A stretch of DNA of 64,000 nt from contig NZ_JAMFTH010000008.1 of the NCBI RefSeq assembly GCF_024195295.1, forward strand, positions 62,001-126,000, written 5' to 3'. The first letter of the stretch is position 1. Every line of letters begins with the position of its first letter. A program made the translations under genes and the position numbers. Positions 44,840-53,585 of this stretch are shown here, in pieces. This DNA is from Gilvimarinus xylanilyticus (GTDB lineage: Bacteria; Pseudomonadota; Gammaproteobacteria; Pseudomonadales; Cellvibrionaceae). The notes beneath the pieces were generated by a model. The model was not told where the DNA came from, made no database searches, and worked only from the letters and a program-made list of their open reading frames with translations.

Positions 44840-44862
44840 GCTGCCTGCGGGCAGCTATTTTT
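44840..44862 (+). terminator. Terminator inside the GH43 leader region
   Basis: GCTGCC (44840-44845) and GGCAGC (44850-44855) form a tight stem-loop followed by TATTTTTT. No ORF precedes it back to the operator at 44568, so it would end either a short non-coding RNA or a regulated leader. Confidence 0.7.
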
Positions 44863-45076
44863 TGCTGAGGCGTTAGTTTGTGGTCGGCAGGGGTGAATTT
44901 AAAAACGATAAAGCATAAAAAATTGAAAGCATCGTGAAATTGCACGAGCCCTCAAGTTGAAGTGGTACTGACTGAGTGGGCCGTAATTGCGTTTTGTACG
45001 CGCACGCAGCTCGGTGAGTGTAACGCTCACTGTGCACCGATAGACCTTACCATCAGTAATAGGCAGAAGTTACGCC

Positions 45077-46681
45077 ATGAAGAATCAAAATATTCGTAAC
45101 CCCATTTTACCGGGCTTTAACCCTGACCCATCTATTGTTCGAGTTGGCGATGATTATTATATCGCTACGTCAACTTTCGAGTGGTATCCCGGTGTGCAAA
45201 TTCACCATTCTCGCGATTTGAAAAACTGGCGTTTGGTGAGTCGTCCACTTAACCGCCCTGCGTTATTGGACATGACGGGTGAACCCGATTCTTGCGGTGT
45301 TTGGGCTCCCTGTCTCAGTTGGGCAGATGGGCGCTTTTGGCTTATTTACACCGATGTGAAGCGCTTTGATGGTAACTTTAAAGACACTCATAATTACCTC
45401 ACCACTTGCGAAAGTATTGATGGTGAGTGGAGCGATCCCGTGTACCTAAACAGCAGTGGTTTTGACCCCTCGCTGTTTCACGATGAGGATGGCCGCAAAT
45501 GGCTTGTGAACATGGTGTGGGACCACCGACCCGAGCGAACGTTTTTCGGCGGAATTTTACTGCAGGAATACGATGTATCTTCGCAACAGCTTATCGGCAC
45601 CGCGAAAAATATTTTTGCAGGCTCGACGTTAGGGTTTACGGAAGGGCCCCATATATACAAGCGCGATGGATATTACTATCTACTGACGGCTGAAGGTGGT
45701 ACAGGCTACGATCATGCAATGACCTTAGCCCGGTCGCGTTCTTTAACCGGCCCTTACGAGCTGGACCCCAATGGCCACTTTATTACCGCTAAAGATAACC
45801 CTGAGCTTGCCATACAAAGATGTGGCCACGGTGCGGTAGTGGATACGCCTAACGGAAGTGAGCACTATGCTGTTCACTTGTGCTCGCGGCCGTTTTCGCC
45901 TAATGATCGCTTCAGTCCGTTGGGGCGAGAGTCGGCGATACAGCGAGTGCGGTGGGATGATCAAGGCTGGCTGCGCCTCGACAATGATTCGAACTTGCCG
46001 GAAACTTCGGTGCCGGCGCCGAACCTGCCAGAACACCCGTGGCCAGCGGAAGCGACTGATTTTGATTTTATAAGCAGCGAACTGCCTCAAGCGTTTCAGT
46101 GGTTGCGAACTCCGCGCCATGAACGTTTATTTAGCTTGACGGAGCGGGCCGGGTGTTTGCGGCTGTTTGGACGAGAATCTTTGGGGAGCCATTTTGAATC
46201 GGCATTAGTAGCTTTACGCCAAGACTGTCTGAGCTGTGAAGCGGGAACACTGGTGGAATTTAATCCAGAAAATTTTCAGCAAATGGCTGGTTTGGTGTGT
46301 TACTACAATTCGCAGAAGTTTCATTATTTATACATCTCTCACGATGAGGCACTTGGCAAACATTTGGCGATCATGTCCTGCGATGCGAAGTTGGGGCTGG
46401 AGGCGAGTTTCCCGGTTGCTCCGATTGCGTTGGAGCAGAATAAGAAAGTGCATTTAAAAGCCGTGATTAGGCGGGCTGAACTGACTTTCAGTTATCGCTA
46501 TGACGATAGTGAATGGTGTGAGTTGCCTGTTACGTTAGATTATCGGCATTTGTCTTGCGAAGCGGGAAAAGGCGAGGGCGCAAGCTTTACTGGTACCTTT
46601 ATTGGTATGGCGTGTCAGGATTTAACCGGCACAGCGCGGGCTGCTGATTTTCATCATTTTTATTACCAACGAGACGAATAA
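45077..46681 (+). CDS. GH43 beta-xylosidase, cytoplasmic
   Basis: 534 residues, no signal peptide. The propeller starts at once with NPILPGFNPDPSIVRVGDDYYIATSTFEWYPG, a signature split here as FNPDPSIVRVGDDYY (general base Asp) and STFEWYPGV. SSGFDPSLFHDEDGRKWLV carries the second Asp and FTEGPHIYKRDGYYYLLTAEGG the acid Glu. The C-terminal 200 residues are the beta-sandwich typical of the XynB type, making 534 residues the standard length. It releases xylose from the non-reducing end of imported xylo-oligosaccharides. It is the first gene of a five-gene operon with a 2-oxoglutarate oxygenase, a sugar porter, an oxidoreductase and GH26. Confidence 0.93.
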   Translation: MKNQNIRNPILPGFNPDPSIVRVGDDYYIATSTFEWYPGVQIHHSRDLKNWRLVSRPLNRPALLDMTGEPDSCGVWAPCLSWADGRFWLIYTDVKRFDGNFKDTHNYLTTCESIDGEWSDPVYLNSSGFDPSLFHDEDGRKWLVNMVWDHRPERTFFGGILLQEYDVSSQQLIGTAKNIFAGSTLGFTEGPHIYKRDGYYYLLTAEGGTGYDHAMTLARSRSLTGPYELDPNGHFITAKDNPELAIQRCGHGAVVDTPNGSEHYAVHLCSRPFSPNDRFSPLGRESAIQRVRWDDQGWLRLDNDSNLPETSVPAPNLPEHPWPAEATDFDFISSELPQAFQWLRTPRHERLFSLTERAGCLRLFGRESLGSHFESALVALRQDCLSCEAGTLVEFNPENFQQMAGLVCYYNSQKFHYLYISHDEALGKHLAIMSCDAKLGLEASFPVAPIALEQNKKVHLKAVIRRAELTFSYRYDDSEWCELPVTLDYRHLSCEAGKGEGASFTGTFIGMACQDLTGTARAADFHHFYYQRDE

Positions 46682-46780
46682 CGTTAATAAGCCGCACGAG
46701 CACGGTCAGTGAGTGCGGCGTAATTGCGCTGTTGATACCCGACTTAACAATAACGAAATATCTATGGTTCTGGGGGTTTT

Positions 46781-47503
46781 ATGAACTACGAAGCGTTGGC
46801 CCAGCAATTCTGGCGCGATGGTTATTTGGTGCTAGAGGATTTTTTTTCTGCCGATTTGATGGATCAGTATCAGGAGTTGATAGTTCGTCATTTTGGTTCA
46901 AGTCCGGCATTTCTTCACACCGATGAATTTTTGAACAAATCTGCTACAGAGGTCATCCCCTGGTTTCCTCAGCAAGAGGGGCAAAACGCCTTTGATGTGG
47001 CGCAGAATGATGAGCGCTTGCAAGCGCTGACAGAAGCGATTTTAGGCGAGGGGTGGTATTCGCTGTACTGCATGACCATGTTTTCTCGCAAAGGAACCAA
47101 AGGTCAGGCGTGGCATCAGGACTGCGATCCGCAGGAAAGCGCCGCCCGCTTCAACGTGAATCGGCTAATCTACACTGAGGATATCCGCGAAGAGATCGGC
47201 GGCCAGACACTGGTTATACCCGGCTCTCATCGGCGGGGCACTATCACCGTGGGTGACGTGAACGAGGATTTTGCAGATCAAACAGTACTGACACCTAAAA
47301 AAGGGACCTTAGTGATGCTTCATGGCCATACCTGGCATCGAGTTCGCCCCGTTATTGGAGGCTATCGGGTGTCCACCAATTACCGCTGCTGTCCGCAAGG
47401 TACGCCGGAAAATATTACCGATGTGTGTGTTTACCGCAACATGCGTTACAAGTTTGAAACCAGTTCGGTAGTGGAAGATCGTATGGCGGGGGGTGATGCA
47501 TGA
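46781..47503 (+). CDS. Phytanoyl-CoA dioxygenase (PhyH)-family Fe(II)/2-oxoglutarate oxygenase
   Basis: 240 residues. The iron-binding facial triad is visible as His112-x-Asp114 in AWHQDCDPQ and the distal His in LHGHTWHRVRP; the 2-oxoglutarate-binding Arg is probably in GGYRVSTNYR. PhyH-family enzymes hydroxylate small molecules, and hydroxylation of a methyl ether leads to loss of formaldehyde. In a xylan operon a methylated sugar is therefore one attractive substrate, but this is inference. The stop overlaps the start of the next gene by four bases, so the two are translationally coupled. Confidence 0.82.
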   Translation: MNYEALAQQFWRDGYLVLEDFFSADLMDQYQELIVRHFGSSPAFLHTDEFLNKSATEVIPWFPQQEGQNAFDVAQNDERLQALTEAILGEGWYSLYCMTMFSRKGTKGQAWHQDCDPQESAARFNVNRLIYTEDIREEIGGQTLVIPGSHRRGTITVGDVNEDFADQTVLTPKKGTLVMLHGHTWHRVRPVIGGYRVSTNYRCCPQGTPENITDVCVYRNMRYKFETSSVVEDRMAGGDA

Positions 47504-49101
47504 GCCAGCCAACGTCGTCGGTGCCGACAGCACCCGTGAGCGGCTCCGCTCAGACTTTTCGCCTGGCGATTGTGGTTGCTTTAGGTGGCTTTCTTTTCGG
47601 TTTTGATGCCTCCGTTATTTCTGGAGCCATTAACGCCATTGCGGCTGATTTTGCTTTATCCGATTGGGAGATGGGCTTAGTGGTCGCTTCACCCACTTTG
47701 GGTGGCATTATCGCGGGTGGTTCCGCCGGGCCGTTAAGTGACCGCTTTGGGCGCAAGCCGATACTGTTAGTTATCGCTATTCTTTACACCGTTTCAGCCG
47801 CTTTCTCGGCGCTGGCACCAGATTTTCTTACCATCACGCTAGCTCGCTTTATCGGGGGGTTGGGGTTTGGTTCGTTAACGCTGGCTCCGATTTACATAGC
47901 GGAGATATCTCACCCATCCCAGCGCGGGCGAATGGTGTCCATCAACCAGCTGAATATCGTTGTGGGATTTTCTGCCGCCTATTTTGCCAACTATGCCCTG
48001 TTGCAAGCAGCCGCCTCTGGCGCTGATTGGGTGGGCTCGATTGGTTTGGATTCAAACACCTGGCGCTGGATGCTTGGTATTGAGCTGCTACCCGCCGGCA
48101 TTTACGTATTAATGTTGTTGCACATACCCGAAAGCCCTCGTTGGCTGGTTTTAAATCATCAACCCGAGCGCGCCCAACGCGTGATACACAAACTGATGCC
48201 CGGCGTGGATGCTGAGCAAGAAGTACGTGAAATTCGCGCGAGCCATTCCAGCGCGATGGAGCCTTTCTTAAAGCGGCTGTCGGGGTTAATGAAACCGAGT
48301 GTACGTCTCGCGCTGGTGGTGGGACTTGTGATTGGGGTTGCACAGCAGATTACCGGGGTCAACGCGATATATTTTTATGCGCCGACCATTTTTGAGCAAA
48401 GTGGTGTGGGTACCAATGCCGCCTTTGCTCAGGCTATTTGGGTGGGCGTTACCAATGTGGTGTTCACCTTGGTGGCGATGTTTTGCATAGATCGCTACGG
48501 ACGACGGCCGCTGTTGCTTGTGGGTTTACTGGGGGTCGTCATCAGCATGGCTGTGTGTGCCTATGGGTTCAAGCAGGCCACTTACGTGATAGACGATATT
48601 CAGGCCATTGAAATTCAAAACACCGAGTTAAAAAGCCGTTTGAAGCCATTAGAGGGGGTGGTGTACGAGAGCGATGTGGCTTTTAAACGGGCTTTGCGAG
48701 CGTATCTCAGCGAAAGTGAATTACGCGAGCAACAGGGACAAATTATTAAAGCGGCTATCAACATGCAGCCGACGTTAATCCTGATCGGTATTCTCGGTTT
48801 TGTGGCTTCTTTTGCGGTGTCGCTAGGGCCGGTGATGTGGGTCTTGCTGTCGGAGATTTTCCCTAATCATTTGCGCGGTATCGGTATGGCTTTCATCGGA
48901 GTGATCAACAGCGGTGTCAGCTTTTTGGTGCAATTTGTGTTTCCGTGGCAGCTGTCCAACTGGGGCTCATTCATTACTTTCTTGAACTACGGGGTTTTTG
49001 CAATTATTGGGTTGGTGCTGGTGTATTGGCTGCTGCCGGAAACCAAGGGTAAAACCCTAGAACAATTAGAGGCGGAGTTTACCCGGGCAGAGACGCCATG
49101 A
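47500..49101 (+). CDS. MFS sugar porter, probable D-xylose/H+ symporter
   Basis: 533 residues with 12 predicted membrane helices. Sugar porter signatures are present: GGFLFGFDASVISGAI, GPLSDRFGRKPILL, ARFIGGLGFGS, PESPRWLVLNHQPERA, QQITGVNAIYFYAPTIFE, DRYGRRPLLLVGL and LPETKGKTLEQLE. These match XylE/GLUT-like transporters. Between helices 9 and 10 is an extra 60-70 residue, charged, helix-rich segment (IQAIEIQNTELKSRL ... SESELREQQGQIIKAA) absent from E. coli XylE. It overlaps both neighbours by four bases. Position with a beta-xylosidase makes xylose or short xylo-oligosaccharides the likely cargo. Confidence 0.88.
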   Translation: MSQPTSSVPTAPVSGSAQTFRLAIVVALGGFLFGFDASVISGAINAIAADFALSDWEMGLVVASPTLGGIIAGGSAGPLSDRFGRKPILLVIAILYTVSAAFSALAPDFLTITLARFIGGLGFGSLTLAPIYIAEISHPSQRGRMVSINQLNIVVGFSAAYFANYALLQAAASGADWVGSIGLDSNTWRWMLGIELLPAGIYVLMLLHIPESPRWLVLNHQPERAQRVIHKLMPGVDAEQEVREIRASHSSAMEPFLKRLSGLMKPSVRLALVVGLVIGVAQQITGVNAIYFYAPTIFEQSGVGTNAAFAQAIWVGVTNVVFTLVAMFCIDRYGRRPLLLVGLLGVVISMAVCAYGFKQATYVIDDIQAIEIQNTELKSRLKPLEGVVYESDVAFKRALRAYLSESELREQQGQIIKAAINMQPTLILIGILGFVASFAVSLGPVMWVLLSEIFPNHLRGIGMAFIGVINSGVSFLVQFVFPWQLSNWGSFITFLNYGVFAIIGLVLVYWLLPETKGKTLEQLEAEFTRAETP

Positions 49102-50072
49102 GCCGAATTATTCGCTGGGGGCTTTTAAGTGCGGGCAATATTGCGGGGCAATTTGCCCAGGACTTTAGCGCGGTGGAAAATGCGGTAATCCATGCAGTGG
49201 CCGCTCGCAATGGTGACATTGCTCGCGCCTTCGCCCGCGAGCACGGTATAGAGAAGGCCTACGCAGGTTACGAACCGCTGCTGGCGGATTCAGAAATCGA
49301 TGTGATTTACATCGGGACTCCCCACAGCTTGCATTTCGAACATGCCAAGGCCGCGTTGGAGCATGGCAAAGCAGTGCTGTGCGAAAAGCCGATGACGGTA
49401 ACCCCCGAAGAATGCGAAGAGCTACAGCGTGTCGCCTTGCGTACAAGTGGCTACTTGATGGAAGCCATGTGGACGTACTTTCTCCCGCCGGTGCAGACGG
49501 CTTTGCGTTGGGTACAAGAGGGGCGCATTGGTCGCATTTGCCAGATTAAAGCTGATTTTGGGTACCCTCAGTTTCCTTTCGATTCTAAAAAGCGTGTGTA
49601 CGATGCGAGCTTGGCAGGCGGTTGTCTGTTGGAGATGGGAGTATATCCCGTAGCGTTGGCGTGGCTATTTATGAGGCAAGACCCGGCGGAGATTCAGGTA
49701 GTGGCCCGTCATGCGCCTAACGGGGTCGAAGATGATCTGGCCATCTTATTTAATTATCCAGAATCCGTTGTGACCTTAGGTACGTCCTTCCGTTGTAAGC
49801 TGCAAAACTGGGCGTACATCATTGGTGAGCAAGGCTATATCGCTATCCCCGATTTTTGGCGCGCACGCGAAGCGTCTCTGTATGTGTTGGATGATCGAGT
49901 TGATCACTTTGTAGATAAGCGTGCTACCGAGGGCTTTCATTACGAAGCTCAGGCCGTCACCAACGATCTGCTTGCGGGCAGGGCAGGCTCTTCGGTGGTG
50001 GCCGCGCGAGACAGTCTGGCCATTCAGCGCCAAATGGCCATGATTCGTGAGGCGTTTTCCGATGAAGCGTAA
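49098..50072 (+). CDS. Gfo/Idh/MocA-family NAD(P)-dependent oxidoreductase
   Basis: 324 residues. The N-terminal Rossmann fold reads IRWGLLSAGNIAGQFAQDF; YIGTPHSLHFEHAKAALEHGKAVLCEKP contains the family's conserved EKP lysine, followed by LMEAMWTYFLPP. The C-terminal half (GGCLLEMGVYPVALAWLF) has the substrate-site segment. Relatives include trans-1,2-dihydrobenzenediol and D-xylose 1-dehydrogenases, so oxidation of xylose or a modified pentose is plausible. The start overlaps the porter gene by four bases and the stop overlaps the GH26 start by eleven. Confidence 0.87.
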   Translation: MSRIIRWGLLSAGNIAGQFAQDFSAVENAVIHAVAARNGDIARAFAREHGIEKAYAGYEPLLADSEIDVIYIGTPHSLHFEHAKAALEHGKAVLCEKPMTVTPEECEELQRVALRTSGYLMEAMWTYFLPPVQTALRWVQEGRIGRICQIKADFGYPQFPFDSKKRVYDASLAGGCLLEMGVYPVALAWLFMRQDPAEIQVVARHAPNGVEDDLAILFNYPESVVTLGTSFRCKLQNWAYIIGEQGYIAIPDFWRAREASLYVLDDRVDHFVDKRATEGFHYEAQAVTNDLLAGRAGSSVVAARDSLAIQRQMAMIREAFSDEA

Positions 50073-51204
50073 AATACTCACTAAAACCGCTTTGGCCCTG
50101 ATGGCCGTGTTAATACTGAGCCTCGTTGCCTGTGGTGGGGCGGGCGGTGGTTCTGCCGGACCGGCTTCCAATGGGTCCGGCTCTCCTGACCCAGAAGCCC
50201 CGGCCCCCGAACCAACTGAGCCTGAGCCCAGCACTCCGCAAGAGCCGGTATCGGACATGCCCTCGTTGAATCGCCCTGAAACCGAGAAGACCTGGGTGTT
50301 TATTGGCCAGGATAATGCGTCCGTCGGAGGCAACTTCACCTACAGCAACGGCTATGTCGATCACCTGGGTGTGCCGGCGGGAATTACCTCTTATCTGGGG
50401 TTTGGGTTTGACTGTCTACCGGTGTTACCTGGGTTGGCCACCAGCGTCGACTATGGCGCTGGCCCCATTAACCTGAAACATTATCTGGATTCGGGCACCC
50501 TCGATGGAGTACGGATACACCTGTCCCTTGACATGGCCTATGGTGACTCAGAAGTGGCCATCGCCAATGGCGACAAAGACGCCTGCATTGAACAAATGGC
50601 CCGCTTTATGGGCGATTACCCAGAGGTGTTTTTCTTTGTACGTCCGGGGTACGAATTTGACGGTGCGCATAACCACTACGAGCCCGAGGCCTTCAAACAG
50701 GCCTACCGCCGTATCGTGGATACTTTCCTTGAGTATGAATTGAGCAACTTTAATACTGTAATGAGCTCGGTCACACCCGCCACAAAGGCGGGCCGCTGGG
50801 AGCAGTATTGGCCCGGGGATGATTATGTGCACTGGGTGGGGTATTCGCTGTTTGACAGTGGTCTGGTTTTAGGTGCATCCGAGCCCGCTACGGTGCAGTT
50901 CGCCCGGAACAAACAAAAGCCGGTGTTTATCGCCGAAGCTGCGCCGCGAGGTTATCAATTGGATGAACTCTCCGAGTCCGAATCGCTTGCTCTGTGGGAT
51001 AGCTGGTACCGCCCGGTGTTTGCCCATATCGAGCAGCACGCCGATATCATTGGTGTTTTTGCCTATATTAACGCCGACTGGGAGTCTCAAGCCTTGTGGG
51101 CGGATGAGGATTGGGGCGATACTCGTATACAGGCCAATGTGTGGCTTCGCTCTCTTTGGGAGGAGAAAGTTTCGACGCAAGGTGTTACCCCATCGCCCGA
51201 ATAG
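50062..51204 (+). CDS. GH26 lipoprotein, probable beta-1,3-xylanase
   Basis: 380 residues from ATG 50062, inside the end of the previous gene. Lipobox LVAC (Cys24) followed by a Gly/Ser then Pro/Glu-rich linker (about 25-70) suggests a surface lipoprotein on a flexible stalk. The catalytic domain shows TWVFIGQDNASVGGNF, FFVRPGYEFDGAHNHY (acid/base Glu198), DDYVHWVGYSLF and KPVFIAEAAPRGYQ (nucleophile Glu292), the same family as the gene at 33214 but without binding modules. Being surface-anchored and co-transcribed with the porter and xylosidase, it probably trims long chains at the cell for import. Confidence 0.8.
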   Translation: MKRKILTKTALALMAVLILSLVACGGAGGGSAGPASNGSGSPDPEAPAPEPTEPEPSTPQEPVSDMPSLNRPETEKTWVFIGQDNASVGGNFTYSNGYVDHLGVPAGITSYLGFGFDCLPVLPGLATSVDYGAGPINLKHYLDSGTLDGVRIHLSLDMAYGDSEVAIANGDKDACIEQMARFMGDYPEVFFFVRPGYEFDGAHNHYEPEAFKQAYRRIVDTFLEYELSNFNTVMSSVTPATKAGRWEQYWPGDDYVHWVGYSLFDSGLVLGASEPATVQFARNKQKPVFIAEAAPRGYQLDELSESESLALWDSWYRPVFAHIEQHADIIGVFAYINADWESQALWADEDWGDTRIQANVWLRSLWEEKVSTQGVTPSPE

Positions 51205-51581
51205 AAAAGCGACGGCAAAGCGCAAGCACTGGTTTAGCTGAGTATTCTGGTGCGAAACTAAGAATCAATTTTCCTCGGCCTGCAGCGGAAGATGTCGGGT
51301 TTTCGGAGCTAGATGTAAGCGGATACTCTAGCTATACGTACCCAGGTTCTCGTAGTTCAAGATTGGTCTGGTATTCAATTGTTTTCTGCTTTGGGCCGTT
51401 AAGATTAGATTTGAGCGGCTATATGCAGTGCCTGTCCGGCTACGCTATTAAAGGAACAGTTGGTGATAATGCGGAATATTTTTCAAATATATATAGTATA
51501 TATTATTCAATATCATGCTGAACAGGCTCGTAGTGTGTGGGGGGGGGTAGAAAATTTTTGTTCTGAACTTAAATTTCGCGG

Positions 51582-51639
51582 TTATACGTATTTATCTCTA
51601 CTGTGTGTAATTACACGCAGTAGAGATAAATACGTATAA
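51582..51639. repeat. 58-bp near-perfect palindrome beside the integrase module
   Basis: Arms 51582-51610 and 51611-51639 are reverse complements over 29 bases with one mismatch and no loop; the centre is TGTGTAATTACACG. GTAATTACAC is shared with element A at 2614. It lies 109 bases beyond the last gene of the integrase operon and could be a recombination site, a protein-binding site or a cruciform. The rest of 51205-51747 holds AT-rich non-coding sequence and a run of nine or more G near 51539. Confidence 0.8.
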
Positions 51640-51747
51640 ATTGCTATGGCGCGGGGGCAACTAATCCTGTTGCATTGACAAGTCGCGGAGGGATTGTAAT
51701 CGTTCTTTACTTCGTTTTTGATGACGATATTAATACGAGCATTAACT

Positions 51748-52035
51748 TTAAGGCGATCTAAGTCGATCGTTTAGCTCGCTACATAAAAGCTCATAGCATT
51801 GATCAAGATCGAGCGGTATGGCTTCGTGATCAATACTGTCAGCTAGCCAACGGAGTACGCACTCTAGGTCTGTTTGGTCAGATGTGGGTTTTAAGATGGT
51901 GGCAATGTCACCATCCTTTGGCGCGTTAAGCTTAAGTAATAGTGCTCTCGCGAACTTACGCCGCGAAATATCGGAGTGAAGCTGGGGAATTGTATCGTAG
52001 CTGCTAAAGTTGTCTAGATAGATAACATTCGACAT
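51748..52035 (-). CDS. Small hypothetical protein in the integrase operon (95 aa)
   Basis: ATG follows three bases after the integrase stop, and its ribosome-binding site (GAGGAGGAG) is inside the last integrase codons, so translation is probably coupled. The protein starts SNVIYLDNFSSYDTIPQLHS and has ISRRKFARALLLKLNAP, then an acidic region DQTDLECVLRWLADSIDHEA, and ends CYELLCSELNDRLRSP. I recognise no family. A recombination accessory factor is possible from context only. Confidence 0.6.
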   Translation of the reverse strand: MSNVIYLDNFSSYDTIPQLHSDISRRKFARALLLKLNAPKDGDIATILKPTSDQTDLECVLRWLADSIDHEAIPLDLDQCYELLCSELNDRLRSP

Positions 52036-52038
52036 TGG

Positions 52039-53232
52039 TTACTCCTCCTCTTTAGCGTCTTGAGTTTGCAGCGCGTGCTCGGTGAGCAAACGTTCCATTG
52101 CACTGCCGTCTTGGCGGGTTAGGTTAGGGACATATCTGCTGTACACTTTAAAGAGCATCTCGGTCGTGCTGTGCCCCATCTGTCGGGCTATCCACTCGGG
52201 GGACTCTCCGGCGGCAAGCCATAGAGTGGCTGCGGTATGTCGCGTTTGGTAGGGCCTGCGTTTGTTCAGGCCTAAATGGCGAAGCAGTGGGTGCCATACT
52301 TTGTTGGTGACGGTCTGATGCGATAGCGGATTACCAAGGCTGTTGCAGAAAACCATTGCCTTGTCTCCGGTGGCTTTAAATTGGGCCTTCAGGGCGTCGT
52401 ACACCATGGATGACATATCCACGGAGCGATGAGACCCATCATTTTTGGTGGGTACAAATTCGCCTTCAACCCATGCCTGATGTACCAAGATCTGTCGTCG
52501 TTTAAAGTCGACTTTTTTCCATGTAAGGCCATCTATCTCGGCAGTGCGTAATCCCGTGAAAAAACGAACAATGTAGTAGTTTTTAAAATCAGCTCTTACT
52601 GTGTTGATGATGGTTTTCACCTCATTAAGGTCAAACGGCTCTACATCTGTGCGGTTGACCTTTAGGGGCTTGATGTTCTGCCAGGGCGTTACAAAGCCAT
52701 AGCGTTCTGCTGCTTCGTTTAAGATCATGCGTAACGGCATCATTATGTGATTAACGCGTGAGGCGCTCATCTGCTTTTTTGATTTGACCTTTATGGACGG
52801 TTTGCTGACTAGTTTGGCGCGAAAGGCCAGTATGTCCGATTTTTTTATAGTATTTAATGGGCGGTTGCCCAGCTCAGGTAGCAAATGCACATCCAGAATC
52901 AACCGAGTGCTTTTAATGTGTGAGTTTCGCCACTGCGGCGTCATTTCGCTGAACCAAACCTCTGAAAACTCAACCAATGTGGGCACTGATGTTCGGGTGA
53001 TCGCTTTCTTTTGGTCTATCGAGTTAAACTGTTCGACTCGATTGGAGCCGGGAAAGTAAGTAGCGTAGTTAAACGTTCCGAGCAGAATTTCGGCTTCAAT
53101 GCGGTCGAGAATTGCCAGTAAGCGCTTTCTGTTGGCTGGTGAATCTCCAAGTTTTGTGTACTCCCGGCAACGTATACCTTGATAACGAAAATCAAAAAAG
53201 AGCTTTCCGTGACGTTGATTTATACTGGACAT
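52039..53232 (-). CDS. int: Tyrosine recombinase (phage-type integrase, DUF3596 arm-binding domain)
   Basis: 397 residues. The N-terminal arm-binding domain (HGKLFFDFRYQGIRCREYTK) is of the DUF3596 type. The core-binding domain covers about 85-185. Catalytic residues are Arg229 (FTGLRTAEIDGLTW), Arg331 (YQTRHTAATL), His354 (QMGHS) and the tyrosine in KVYSRYVPN (Tyr364), so the protein looks intact. Such enzymes insert and excise prophages and islands. It lies between a small excisionase-like gene (11 bases upstream) and a small unknown gene. The nearest tRNA is tRNA-Leu, about 830 bases away. Confidence 0.9.
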   Translation of the reverse strand: MSSINQRHGKLFFDFRYQGIRCREYTKLGDSPANRKRLLAILDRIEAEILLGTFNYATYFPGSNRVEQFNSIDQKKAITRTSVPTLVEFSEVWFSEMTPQWRNSHIKSTRLILDVHLLPELGNRPLNTIKKSDILAFRAKLVSKPSIKVKSKKQMSASRVNHIMMPLRMILNEAAERYGFVTPWQNIKPLKVNRTDVEPFDLNEVKTIINTVRADFKNYYIVRFFTGLRTAEIDGLTWKKVDFKRRQILVHQAWVEGEFVPTKNDGSHRSVDMSSMVYDALKAQFKATGDKAMVFCNSLGNPLSHQTVTNKVWHPLLRHLGLNKRRPYQTRHTAATLWLAAGESPEWIARQMGHSTTEMLFKVYSRYVPNLTRQDGSAMERLLTEHALQTQDAKEEE

Positions 53233-53243
53233 TGTTTATCCTC

Positions 53244-53459
53244 CTATTGAATACCAGCCATCAACTGATCGACCCCAAGGGGTTTAATCATGTCTTTTTC
53301 TATCTGTTCCCACACATACAGAATCTTGCGTCCCCCAAAAGGGCGTATGTAATGGATGCCTTCTAGCAGCACGGAGTCTTTTAACTGGTTGCGGATGGTG
53401 CGCGGGTTGTACTTAATTCGCGTGGATAGCTCTGCCGTTGTTAGGTAGGTTTGTGTCAT
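53244..53459 (-). CDS. Excisionase-like small DNA-binding protein
   Basis: 71 residues, basic, with YLTTAELSTRIKYNPRTIRN as a winged-helix recognition region and a wing at HYIRPFGGRKILYVWEQIE, typical of excisionases encoded just before this class of integrase. Eleven bases separate it from int. The upstream region, shared with the divergent regulator gene, carries operator-like repeats. It probably controls the direction of recombination. Confidence 0.72.
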   Translation of the reverse strand: MTQTYLTTAELSTRIKYNPRTIRNQLKDSVLLEGIHYIRPFGGRKILYVWEQIEKDMIKPLGVDQLMAGIQ

Positions 53460-53508
53460 AATAATCCCCTTGGATTCAAGTTAATCATTTGCAGGTCTTA
53501 ATGACCTG

Positions 53509-53563
53509 CTGTAGATCAATATAGCCCCTGCAGTGATCTAATGCAAGCTTTTTTGATCTACAG
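53509..53563. promoter_or_regulatory. Operator-like repeats between xis-like and Cro/C1-type genes
   Basis: CTGTAGATCAA (53509-53519) and TTGATCTACAG (53553-53563) are perfect inverted repeats, with a related AGTGATCTAATGC between and AGATCAAAAG after. GCAGGTC/GACCTGC (53491-53497/53503-53509) is a further inverted pair. The arrangement suits a small repressor that controls both divergent promoters. Confidence 0.55.
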
Positions 53564-53585
53564 AAGATCAAAAGGGCTTACAGTA

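Noticed and set aside
51111-51521. 136-codon plus-strand ORF overlapping the end of the GH26 gene and running into the intergenic region
   Set aside because: The first third is the GH26 gene in another frame, there is no ribosome-binding site, and the remainder shows no family features; the AT-rich end looks non-coding.
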